IMG/VR virus record: IMGVR_UViG_3300037486_000296
Location: 1-33,732 of that record
Strand: one strand, 5' to 3'
DNA: 33,732 nt
Source: a virus
Shown: piece after piece, positions 7,576 to 13,560 of the stretch
Layout of the letters: the number at the start of each line of letters is the position of its first letter
How positions within the stretch are numbered: position 1 is the first letter of the stretch
Made by a program: the position numbers and the translations under genes
The notes under the pieces: generated by a model
What the model saw: only the letters and a program-made list of their open reading frames with translations
The model's database searches: none
Told to the model about the DNA's origin: nothing

Positions 7576-8001
7576 ATGTATTACAGCGAGCATGAGCCCA
7601 TTGCTTTACTCGTTGAACTGACTCCTAAACTAGCGAAGAAAAGATTTAGAGATGAAATCTACAAGTCCTGGAACCACTTATGCGCTTATTGTGGCGACAG
7701 TGCAACAAGCTTGGACCATGTAATCCCACGTTATAAATCAGGGGAAACAACACGAAAGAACCTTGTTCCTGCATGCCGTCGTTGCAATACTTCCAAGGCT
7801 TCTTGTAAGTTGCACGAATGGTACCTTGCGCAAGACTTCTTCTCCAAAGCTAGGTTAAATAGAATTGAAAGATGGATTGACCAGGATCCTTTTCAGCCAT
7901 TGCAGTGGGAAAGGGAAGGCGATTACTCTTTAGCGCACATTAACTATGTCGGACAAGCCAAAGAAAGCCGTTGCTGCAGCCAAGCGCTATCAGAAGGATA
8001 A
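7576..8001 (+). CDS. HNH endonuclease
   Basis: 141 residues with a complete HNH core: CAYCG (residues about 36-40), LDHVIPRYKSGETTRKNLV (the DH pair and the Asn), and ACRRCNTSKAS, giving two CxxC knuckles for zinc and the catalytic His in DHV. The family nicks or cuts DNA with one metal ion. In phages such free-standing HNH proteins act in homing or alongside packaging enzymes; no terminase lies nearby here. The C-terminal 70 residues are helical and Trp-rich. Its 3' end overlaps the next gene by 56 bases in another frame. Confidence 0.85.
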   Translation: MYYSEHEPIALLVELTPKLAKKRFRDEIYKSWNHLCAYCGDSATSLDHVIPRYKSGETTRKNLVPACRRCNTSKASCKLHEWYLAQDFFSKARLNRIERWIDQDPFQPLQWEREGDYSLAHINYVGQAKESRCCSQALSEG

Positions 8002-8248
8002 GATGGCATGCAACAAGCCACAACGGACTCCTGGGCATAAAACCAAGAGTCATGTCGTCAAGGCTTGCGAAAGAGGAGAGGAGAAGATTGTGCGTTTTGG
8101 CCAGCAGGGCGTAGAAGGCGCTGGCAAGAATCCCCAGAGTGCCGAAGACAAAGCACGTAAGCGCTCTTATTACGCACGGCATAATGCCCAGGATCCTAAC
8201 CCAGATAAGATGTCAGCACGCTACTGGTCGCACAAGGTTAAGTGGTAA
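7946..8248 (+). CDS. Small basic protein, DUF6321-like
   Basis: 100 residues, rich in Lys, Arg and His. KMACNKPQRTPGH, VVKACERGEEKIVRFGQQG and KARKRSYYARH...KMSARYWSHKVKW match the conserved layout of a small protein found in many phages that I know as DUF6321: Cys and Pro near the start, the IRFGQQG core and the RKS(F/Y)xARH motif. Its function is not known. It overlaps the HNH gene by 56 bases, an unusually long overlap, but the conserved blocks begin after the overlap, so a later start such as the Met at KMACN is possible. Confidence 0.75.
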   Translation: MSDKPKKAVAAAKRYQKDKMACNKPQRTPGHKTKSHVVKACERGEEKIVRFGQQGVEGAGKNPQSAEDKARKRSYYARHNAQDPNPDKMSARYWSHKVKW

Positions 8249-8293
8249 AGCTGTGGTTTGCTGCTAGGCTGCGTACGCCCACCCCAACTCACC

Positions 8294-8419
8294 ATGGCAA
8301 AACCCAAGTCCACCAACTCTCTCAAGATTGAGTCCAAGCCTAAGAAGACGAGACAGGGCCAAGGTCTTCACTCTCTTCCTAATCATGGACGCAAGAAAAC
8401 TCGCGGGCAGGGTAAGTAA
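8294..8419 (+). CDS. 41-aa Lys/Arg-rich peptide
   Basis: ATG-to-TAA frame of 41 codons in the 209-base space before the lysozyme gene. The product has two related segments, KKTRQGQGLHS and KKTRGQGK, and about 30% Lys/Arg, with no acidic cluster and no hydrophobic stretch. The repeated KKTR-G-QG-motif argues for a real coding sequence. Short basic proteins of this kind occur in cyanophages and presumably bind nucleic acid, but I cannot name a family. It lies 45 bases after another basic protein, on the same strand. Confidence 0.6.
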   Translation: MAKPKSTNSLKIESKPKKTRQGQGLHSLPNHGRKKTRGQGK

Positions 8420-8428
8420 TAATTTGTG

Positions 8429-8455
8429 TATGATTGGGGGTAACTTGGTTACCCC
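8429..8455 (+). promoter_or_regulatory. -10-like TATGAT and perfect 8-bp dyad before the lysozyme ATG
   Basis: TATGAT (8429-8434) is followed two bases later by GGGGTAAC (8437-8444), a TTG loop, and GTTACCCC (8448-8455); ATG is at 8458. There is no Shine-Dalgarno. The layout repeats that of the dyad at 1295-1321. It could be an operator over the transcription start or an RNA hairpin controlling lysozyme translation. Confidence 0.55.
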
Positions 8456-8457
8456 TT

Positions 8458-9129
8458 ATGTCTGATTTTTCTGCAGCGATTGAACTAATCAGAAAGTACG
8501 AAGGGTACAACGAGAAAGCATACCCAGATCCTGGCACCGGCGGTGAGCCGTACACGATTGGTTATGGCACACAGTATTATCCGGACGGCTCTCCAGTAAG
8601 GCGTGGACATCTCTGCACAAAACGCAAAGCCCTGGAGTATCTGTACCATGAGTTGGAAGTATTGGATACCGAGCTAAAGAAGTTAAACCTGGGTCTTGAT
8701 GACTCGATGCACCAGGCCCTTCTTTCGTTCATCCATTCGGTAGGTTGGAACTCTTTCCTCTACAGCACCATCATTGATTGCTTAGAACAAGAAAATTGGT
8801 ACGGGGTCAGCGGGGAGATCACTAAGTGGATCTTTGATCAAGACCACAAGATGGTTGGGGCTTTCCTGCACCGACGCCAAGACGAGGTAAGCCTGTTCCT
8901 TGGGGAAGTCAAAGAGAATGGGTGGCGCTCCACTGAGATCTTGCTGGCCGCATTTCGGAATTACTCTGCCGCTGCCCACCAGGTGCGAGCAATCCGGCGA
9001 CTAGAAGAGGGCATAAACCCTTATACTCTGTCGGAGTTTGCCAACGAATTTCGAGTTGACGAAGACCCCTGGGGCGACAGCACGCAAAGTGCCAATGAAT
9101 TTGACCTGACTGGCATCTGTGACATTTAG
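8458..9129 (+). CDS. GH24 phage lysozyme (T4-lysozyme-like muramidase)
   Basis: 223 residues from ATG 8458; an in-frame TTG at 8434 lies in the -10/dyad region and is unlikely. The catalytic triad is visible: E15 in RKYEGY, D24 in AYPDPGTG (nine residues later, as between E11 and D20 of T4 lysozyme), and T38 in IGYGT. These enzymes hydrolyse the MurNAc-GlcNAc bond. Residues 80-160 give the helical lobe. About 60 residues beyond the usual lysozyme length form an acidic, helical C-terminus (RAIRRLEEGINPYTLSEFAN). No signal peptide, so a holin would be needed. It is far from the other endolysin at 22578. Confidence 0.85.
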   Translation: MSDFSAAIELIRKYEGYNEKAYPDPGTGGEPYTIGYGTQYYPDGSPVRRGHLCTKRKALEYLYHELEVLDTELKKLNLGLDDSMHQALLSFIHSVGWNSFLYSTIIDCLEQENWYGVSGEITKWIFDQDHKMVGAFLHRRQDEVSLFLGEVKENGWRSTEILLAAFRNYSAAAHQVRAIRRLEEGINPYTLSEFANEFRVDEDPWGDSTQSANEFDLTGICDI

Positions 9130-9165
9130 CTTTAAAATGGTTTTAATTGGAGCACCCAGTTAGGA

Positions 9166-9453
9166 ATGGACAGATCCGTCGAACCCCGCGAGTTTGAGCT
9201 TCCTTTAGAGCTTCAATTTTCAATGCGCAAAGCCGAGCTTCAAGCGCAGGAGATGACATGGGAACAGCTGTATGCCGCGCTGTTAAACCTGTACCACCAA
9301 CGGTTAATGGAGTGGTATGCAGTCAAGTCTTTAATGGCCGATGAGAACATCGAAATTGATTTCGACATTCCCACCGATCTGGAATTAGCAGAACTCGCCG
9401 CCGCATGTATTTACGACGACGAGGATGATGAAGATGAGCTTCAGCCCTTCTGA
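9166..9453 (+). CDS. NblA-like phycobilisome degradation protein candidate
   Basis: 95 residues. Residues about 12-60 follow the NblA layout: ELPLELQFSMRKAELQAQEM (compare L..EQQF..R....Q...M), then TWEQLYAALLNLYHQRLMEW (S.EQ....L..LY.Q...), then an L near the helix end. NblA proteins are about 60-residue helical adaptors that mark phycobilisomes for Clp proteolysis, and some freshwater cyanophages carry nblA. This protein has an extra acidic tail of about 30 residues (IEIDFDIPTDLELAELAAA..., ending in Asp/Glu-rich residues) not typical of NblA. The match is from memory of the motif; a different helical protein is possible. It converges with DUF3310, overlapping 13 bases. Confidence 0.5.
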   Translation: MDRSVEPREFELPLELQFSMRKAELQAQEMTWEQLYAALLNLYHQRLMEWYAVKSLMADENIEIDFDIPTDLELAELAAACIYDDEDDEDELQPF

Positions 9454-9710
9454 ACTTCGTCCAGCTGAATAAGACGCTCCAGGTACCACTGTGCTTTCTT
9501 CAGTGATTCTATCCCGCCTTTATGGCGCTCACGCCAAACATACTTGGCGATGTTTCCCTTCAGATAGCCACGGTATTCTTCCGTGGTTAACTCGGCTTCA
9601 ATTGCCTCGATGCATTCAATTGCTCCGTCCACGTAATGAGACGGATGGTTCACAAGATCTTCCTTGACCTCTGGTGCAACTTCAAGGGTAGGCGTTGAGA
9701 ACCAGGGCAC
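9441..9710 (-). CDS. DUF3310 protein
   Basis: The C-terminal 70 residues match DUF3310: VNHPSHYVDGAIECIEAIEA, then YRGYLKGNIAKYVWRERHKG and GGIESLKKAQWYLERLI. It is a common small phage protein annotated as nucleotide-kinase-like or SaV-like; its function is unproven. The start is uncertain. The frame stays open to an ATG at 9941, but that part overlaps the upstream gene by 196 bases and reads like a low-complexity shadow (Gly/Asp/Thr). I chose GTG at 9710 (product about 89 residues), with AAGGA a little upstream. A fusion to the upstream gene by -1 frameshift is also possible. Confidence 0.75.
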   Translation of the reverse strand: MPWFSTPTLEVAPEVKEDLVNHPSHYVDGAIECIEAIEAELTTEEYRGYLKGNIAKYVWRERHKGGIESLKKAQWYLERLIQLDEVQKG

Positions 9711-9745
9711 TGGGCAAACGCCGTCCTTGCACTCAACTTTTTCTT

Positions 9746-10096
9746 CTACCGGAGCAAACCACGACGCTTGGCCGAGAGCATCTGCTCCTCCTGGTCCGGT
9801 CCTTCCAGTTCCAGTACTAAGCTCTTCGGTCGTGGCGAGGCTCCCATCGCCATCGCGTCCTCCATCGACGGGATGTAGCCCGTCATTCCAGGCCGTCCCC
9901 CCTCGAGGATTAGCGGATTCCTTTCTAGTCCCTGCTCGCATAGCGCAAGTCCGCGATTGTACTGATCATATAATGGCACGTCATTTTCTTCGTTGTCGAG
10001 CTCAGTACCGAATGTCGCCTGGTTCAGACAACGACACATGACCTCATCGATGATGCTTTGACCGAGACCGTCGCGGTAGTCAGCGGAGTTATGCAT
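9746..10096 (-). CDS. Unknown 116-aa protein upstream of DUF3310
   Basis: 116 residues, acidic and soluble, with no recognised domain. Segments such as SADYRDGLGQSIIDEVMCRC and DVPLYDQYNRGLALCEQG look like ordinary helical protein, and codon use favours this frame over the overlapping one. It ends 36 bases before the proposed DUF3310 start. Its ATG at 10096 is 41 bases from the divergent gene at 10138, so the short intergenic space must hold both promoters. It could be read through into DUF3310 if a frameshift occurs. Confidence 0.55.
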   Translation of the reverse strand: MHNSADYRDGLGQSIIDEVMCRCLNQATFGTELDNEENDVPLYDQYNRGLALCEQGLERNPLILEGGRPGMTGYIPSMEDAMAMGASPRPKSLVLELEGPDQEEQMLSAKRRGLLR

Positions 10097-10125
10097 GGGA
10101 ATATCTTGGCCTAAATTGCCTCGAT

Positions 10126-10131
10126 TACAAT
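10126..10131 (+). promoter_or_regulatory. -10-like TACAAT only 6 bases before ATG 10138
   Basis: TACAAT ends 6 bases before the ATG, so a transcript from it would be nearly leaderless; no Shine-Dalgarno is present. A coincidence cannot be excluded. Confidence 0.3.
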
Positions 10132-10137
10132 ATTAAC

Positions 10138-10599
10138 ATGGCAAGATTCTATGATCCTCGCGCCGAAAAAGCTGACCAACCAGTGGATACGCCGGTTGGT
10201 TACAGAGGGCGTGTGCAGTACGATCCACGACAAGACGCTGGTTCTTCTGGTGGTGAAGTAACTGACTTAACTCCTGAGCGTCAATATGACGTTGACTTAA
10301 GGCGTCTTGGTCAAGACAACGCACCAACCGCTGCTGCTGCAGATACTGAAAACGCTGTACAGCAAAGCAGAGTTTCTCGTTTCTTAAGTGCATCACGCGT
10401 TGCAAGTAAATACAAGCAGCAAGCGGATATTCGCTATCCAAATACAGGCAACTCCATAAGGAGAAACCCTGCATCTAGGCAGGGAGTTATTTTGCCCAGC
10501 CTTGGAGAGGCTCCTGGAGCTGGCGGAAGCACCAACTATGCCAACAAGCCTCAGCCAAGGTCAGGCAAACCCTATAACTGGCGTGACTCCTTTGGTTAA
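10138..10599 (+). CDS. Disordered 153-aa protein, unknown function
   Basis: 153 residues, rich in Arg, Gln, Asp, Pro, Ser and Gly, with few hydrophobics and no motif I know. The sequence is predicted to be mostly unstructured (PRAEKADQPVDTPVGYRG at the start; RSGKPYNWRDSFG at the end). Similar disordered, Arg/Gln-rich proteins are often minor virion proteins or scaffolds. It is flanked on both sides by minus-strand genes and its stop codon directly abuts the dCTP deaminase stop (no intergenic base). Confidence 0.6.
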   Translation: MARFYDPRAEKADQPVDTPVGYRGRVQYDPRQDAGSSGGEVTDLTPERQYDVDLRRLGQDNAPTAAAADTENAVQQSRVSRFLSASRVASKYKQQADIRYPNTGNSIRRNPASRQGVILPSLGEAPGAGGSTNYANKPQPRSGKPYNWRDSFG

Positions 10600-11187
10600 C
10601 TAGACCTTGCTGAAGACAACTTCAGGGGCCTGGTTTTGATACTTACCTTTCCTGTCCTGGTAGCTTACCTCGCAGGGGTTTCCGCGATAGAAAAGGAGTT
10701 GGGTGACGCCTTCATCAGCGTAAATACGGTTGAATAGACCAGTGCAGTTACTGATCTCAAGCGTAAGGTAACCCTCCCACCCGCTCTCTGCTGGCGTAAT
10801 GTTTACCAGGATACCAGATCGGGCATACGTAGATTTACCAACGGCTACCACGGTCACGTCACGAGGTAGCTTAAGGCGCTCACGAGCCACTCCCAGGCAG
10901 TACCCATAGGGAGGCAGCAGGAAATATTTGCCCTTCTCATCCTCCATGAGTTGAGCCTTAGTCAGGATCTCAGGCTTGAAATCCTTTGGGTCACATTCAC
11001 CCTCTGAGATGCGTCCAAAAATCAGACACTGCTCAGCGGACAGACGAATGTCATACCCGTAAGAGCTAAGGCCATAGCTCAAGATGCGACGACCGTCCTC
11101 CTTGCTTATCAGACGATCCTGGAACGGAACGATCATCTCGTCTTCTTCCGCAAGCAGGCGGATTTCCTTGTCGCAGAGAACGCTCAT
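10600..11187 (-). CDS. dcd: dCTP deaminase
   Basis: 195 residues, the usual family length. Deaminates dCTP to dUTP, supplying dTMP synthesis. Diagnostic segments are SYGLSSYGYDIRL near residue 40, GKSTYARSGI near residue 116 and the active-site strand TPAESGWEGYLTLEISN (residues about 128-145), where E131 corresponds to the catalytic Glu/Asp region; the more common 'DPGWeG' is here ESGWEG. The C-terminal VTQLLFYRG is also typical. AAGGA lies just before ATG and a -10-like TATATT about 20 bases upstream. It likely increases the thymidine nucleotide pool for phage replication. Confidence 0.9.
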   Translation of the reverse strand: MSVLCDKEIRLLAEEDEMIVPFQDRLISKEDGRRILSYGLSSYGYDIRLSAEQCLIFGRISEGECDPKDFKPEILTKAQLMEDEKGKYFLLPPYGYCLGVARERLKLPRDVTVVAVGKSTYARSGILVNITPAESGWEGYLTLEISNCTGLFNRIYADEGVTQLLFYRGNPCEVSYQDRKGKYQNQAPEVVFSKV

Positions 11188-11219
11188 AGTCCTTTTAAAG
11201 CTTTTTCAATATAGGACAC

Positions 11220-11807
11220 TCAGCAAAGGACGCGTCCCTTTTCAGCGTAAATGTCGATAAATCTTTGGGTTGCTTTCTCGACATCCCGTTTTGGTTGCAG
11301 GTAAACCAAGAAGGAGGTGCATGTGTTGTGTTTCTTGACACCTTCGCTTGTGCGTGCAACAAGGTTTGGAACAGTCCTCAGGATGCACACTGGAAAATCA
11401 AATAGCCGCTGTTCGTAACGGAACATGTCAGGGCAGTTAGAAAAATAAAGACCTTCTTCAATTTCGTTGTGGTACCAAGCTTTGAAGAGTCGCCGAAACC
11501 AAACGGCGTGAGAAGAAGTCAAGGTCGCTGAACAAGCCCTTGTCATTTTCCAACGAGCGTTCTGCTTGTCCCAGAAGTACGTACCGCTGGGAGGGAATAA
11601 GTAAACCTTGCCGAACCACTCTTGATCATTCAAACCATCGTCACTTGGTTTGAAATAGTTTTCGGCATTGACGTATTCGTTTGCAAAATCAGAGCTGGCT
11701 ACGTCAAGGTCAATGCGTCCCATCAGGCCATGCGCAGCTGCTACTAGATCTGCATTTGTAACAAGCTCCAGATCTTCACGGCGCATGCCGCTTTTAGTAA
11801 TTGCCAT
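11220..11807 (-). CDS. Dam-type phage N6-adenine methyltransferase homologue with altered motif IV
   Basis: 195 residues. RIDLDVASSDFANEYVNAEN, then FKPSDDGLNDQEWFGKVYLF follow the pattern of the small phage Dam family (D.AAs..na....y.t..DGL...W...v..NPPY). At the catalytic motif IV the usual NPPY/DPPY is replaced by FPPSG, so the acidic or Asn residue that contacts the target amine is missing. The protein may be inactive or have another role. C-terminal half is Cys- and aromatic-rich (FSNCPDMFRYEQRLFDFPVC). It starts with a TAATG overlap on the preceding gene, so it belongs to the operon 13113 to 11220. Confidence 0.6.
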   Translation of the reverse strand: MAITKSGMRREDLELVTNADLVAAAHGLMGRIDLDVASSDFANEYVNAENYFKPSDDGLNDQEWFGKVYLFPPSGTYFWDKQNARWKMTRACSATLTSSHAVWFRRLFKAWYHNEIEEGLYFSNCPDMFRYEQRLFDFPVCILRTVPNLVARTSEGVKKHNTCTSFLVYLQPKRDVEKATQRFIDIYAEKGRVLC

Positions 11808-12193
11808 TACTGATTGGTTGCTTGGTTGTAGTCAACTTCAAAATAACGGATGCCTTCGTCATCAGCGATGACATAGCCCGCTTTTTCCATCGGATCAATC
11901 TTTTGTGCAGCTGTCAAGATACGACGGAATGTCTCTGCCATGTCACCGTCGTTAGAACTTTCACAGCTCTCTTGGGCCGCATGAATTTCTTTTAAGGTCC
12001 AAAAGAACATTGAACGCTCTTTATTCTTAGGTTGAAAGACCATTACCCCTGGCCCTTCTACTTCCCACATTTTGTAGTAATGCTCGCCCATGTCACCCAA
12101 GATGATACGGACAGTGGCGTCCAGCATCTTTACCTTTGTGTCATTGATGTCAGGCCCAAGGGCTTGGCCAATTAGCTTTTCACGCCTGTTCAT
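11807..12193 (-). CDS. Unknown operon protein (128 aa)
   Basis: 128 residues, acidic, helical, no membrane segment; nothing recognised. Features: MLDATVRIILGDMGEHYYKM near the N-terminus and a C-terminal YVIADDEGIRYFEVDYNQ strand pair. It overlaps the upstream gene by 14 bases and the downstream Dam-like gene by one base (TAATG), so all four minus-strand genes here are translated together. A role in early takeover or replication accessory functions is possible. Confidence 0.6.
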   Translation of the reverse strand: MNRREKLIGQALGPDINDTKVKMLDATVRIILGDMGEHYYKMWEVEGPGVMVFQPKNKERSMFFWTLKEIHAAQESCESSNDGDMAETFRRILTAAQKIDPMEKAGYVIADDEGIRYFEVDYNQATNQ

Positions 12194-12668
12194 TTTTAAT
12201 CAATCCTTGTTTGTGTAAGACTTCTTGGAGCTTGGGTAGTGGTTGATAGATTACCACTAATTTTCCAAGGATGCCGCGTTTTTTAATTAACTTTCCGTTT
12301 TCGTCTCGTAGCTTGTCAAACTCCCCAGACCGGATCAAGTATTCGGCAACGCATCGAAGCCTTCGTTTCAAGGCCAGTTCTGCTGCTGGGAACTTGGTAC
12401 AGATCGTATCTGGGCTCATGTCACTGAAAGCAACACGCAACCTATTTGCCAGTGTCATACTGGAGTTAACGTCTTCCTCTTCATACGTCCTGACAACTTC
12501 CAGATAACGACGCAGGCAACCATCATCGAAGGATCCTTCGGGTGGAAGAAACTCTTCTACCTGTAAACACAGGGATACAGGCAGCAGTTCCTTATGGTTT
12601 TCAATTGTTACGTTTTCAATGTCAAACGTTTCAAACCGATGCGCCAGGGGGATTGTCGTTTTCTGCAT
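12180..12668 (-). CDS. Unknown operon protein (162 aa)
   Basis: 162 residues with Leu/Arg-rich helices (RLRCVAEYLIRSGEFDKLRD) and a Lys-rich C-terminal section (NGKLIKKRGILGKLVVIYQP). No domain recognised; the alternation of basic helices with a beta-like end could suit nucleic-acid binding. It overlaps the HTH gene upstream by 38 bases and the next gene by 14 bases. Confidence 0.6.
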   Translation of the reverse strand: MQKTTIPLAHRFETFDIENVTIENHKELLPVSLCLQVEEFLPPEGSFDDGCLRRYLEVVRTYEEEDVNSSMTLANRLRVAFSDMSPDTICTKFPAAELALKRRLRCVAEYLIRSGEFDKLRDENGKLIKKRGILGKLVVIYQPLPKLQEVLHKQGLIKNEQA

Positions 12669-13113
12669 CTGGGGTTTCTTCTAAGGAGGCGAGGTAGGCG
12701 TCAATCGAATGTTTGTTGGTTCGGTAGCTGTGGGAATCTTGAACCTTGTAGTCTTTAGTTCTTAGTTCAGGATTCTGCGCGAAGGACCGTACTAGTTGGT
12801 TCCAGGGAATACGTAGGCGATTCTTTTTTTCTGCAGAAGGATTGATGTTGACGTAATGAATTCCTTCAATCCAGCCCTTGCCAGTTTTATTTCCTTTTCC
12901 CAGGGCAATCCAATTCCTAATCGTTTGATCAGAAATTGACAAACGCCTGGCGCACTCTTCAGTTGAGATATACTCGTCTGCATACATCTCGGGGTTAGAG
13001 CTACCTTTTTCGTTTGCGCCCTCTTGCAAAGTCCACAGGCTGGCAAGGATGTTACGAATTCCTTTCAATTCGTAAGCAACATCTTCAAGTCCTTTTCTAA
13101 TCCCGTAGGCCAT
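12631..13113 (-). CDS. HTH (MerR/excisionase-like) protein heading a minus operon
   Basis: 160 residues. Residues about 48-75 (YISTEECARRLSISDQTIRN, then WIALGKG) form a helix-turn-helix in the style of MerR/excisionase helix_turn_helix_17 domains; a wing-like segment follows (GWIEGIHYVNINPSAEKKNR with R-I-P-W). The N-terminal 45 residues predict a coiled helix (VAYELKGIRNILASLWTLQE). The C-terminus is polar. As first gene of the operon 13113 to 11220 it may regulate its own transcription. A second HTH protein of the same kind is at 7217-7435. Confidence 0.75.
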   Translation of the reverse strand: MAYGIRKGLEDVAYELKGIRNILASLWTLQEGANEKGSSNPEMYADEYISTEECARRLSISDQTIRNWIALGKGNKTGKGWIEGIHYVNINPSAEKKNRLRIPWNQLVRSFAQNPELRTKDYKVQDSHSYRTNKHSIDAYLASLEETPDAENDNPPGASV

Positions 13114-13166
13114 ACGACAATTGTTTTGGTTAAATGCTAGGGTATTTGCAACAAGATTGTTAGGTC

Positions 13167-13508
13167 ATGGAAGAGCAAGTCCCTGGTAGCGTGCCACCAG
13201 AATTCCCAGCTCCCCAAAAGCTGTCCGCTGAGCAAATTGAAATGCTCAAGTCGATTGCTCGTGAGCGTGCCATTGCCCAGACCTTTGCCGAGCAGCAGAC
13301 CCAGCCCCAGCGCCTGGTATCGCCCCCACCTTCCTTGCAACCTCCAGCGCCAGTAGCTCAACCTCAGGTTGTCTATGTGAAACGCAACTTGACAGTCGCG
13401 GAGGTTTTGCTGGCCCTGTTGCTTGCATGCGGCGTGGTTACCGGCGTACAAGCGTTGTGGGGATTAGGGTCGCGCATCTTACCTCAAGTAGAGATCAGAG
13501 TCAAATAA
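13167..13508 (+). CDS. Single-pass membrane protein with Pro-rich N-terminal part
   Basis: 113 residues. Residues 1-75 are soluble, with a helical Glu/Ala/Gln-rich portion and a Pro/Gln-rich linker (QRLVSPPPSLQPPAPVAQP). Residues about 80-101 (LTVAEVLLALLLACGVVTGV) form one strong membrane helix, and the C-terminus is short and basic. It has no signal peptide. The layout suits a membrane-anchored accessory such as a lysis-regulating or spanin-like component or a superinfection factor, but no family was recognised. It is divergent from the HTH operon with only 53 bases between start codons. Confidence 0.65.
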   Translation: MEEQVPGSVPPEFPAPQKLSAEQIEMLKSIARERAIAQTFAEQQTQPQRLVSPPPSLQPPAPVAQPQVVYVKRNLTVAEVLLALLLACGVVTGVQALWGLGSRILPQVEIRVK

Positions 13509-13515
13509 AATAGGA

Positions 13516-13549
13516 CAAACCTAAACTATAATTTTAGTTATAAGGTTTG
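13516..13549 (+). promoter_or_regulatory. TATAAT within a dyad before the long tail-fibre gene
   Basis: Consensus TATAAT lies at 13527-13532, 28 bases before the GTG at 13561. It sits in an imperfect dyad: CAAACCT (13516-13522) with AGGTTTG (13543-13549), and AACTA (13524-13528) with TAGTT (13535-13539). A promoter with a cruciform or operator is plausible. Confidence 0.5.
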
Positions 13550-13560
13550 CGAGCATATAG

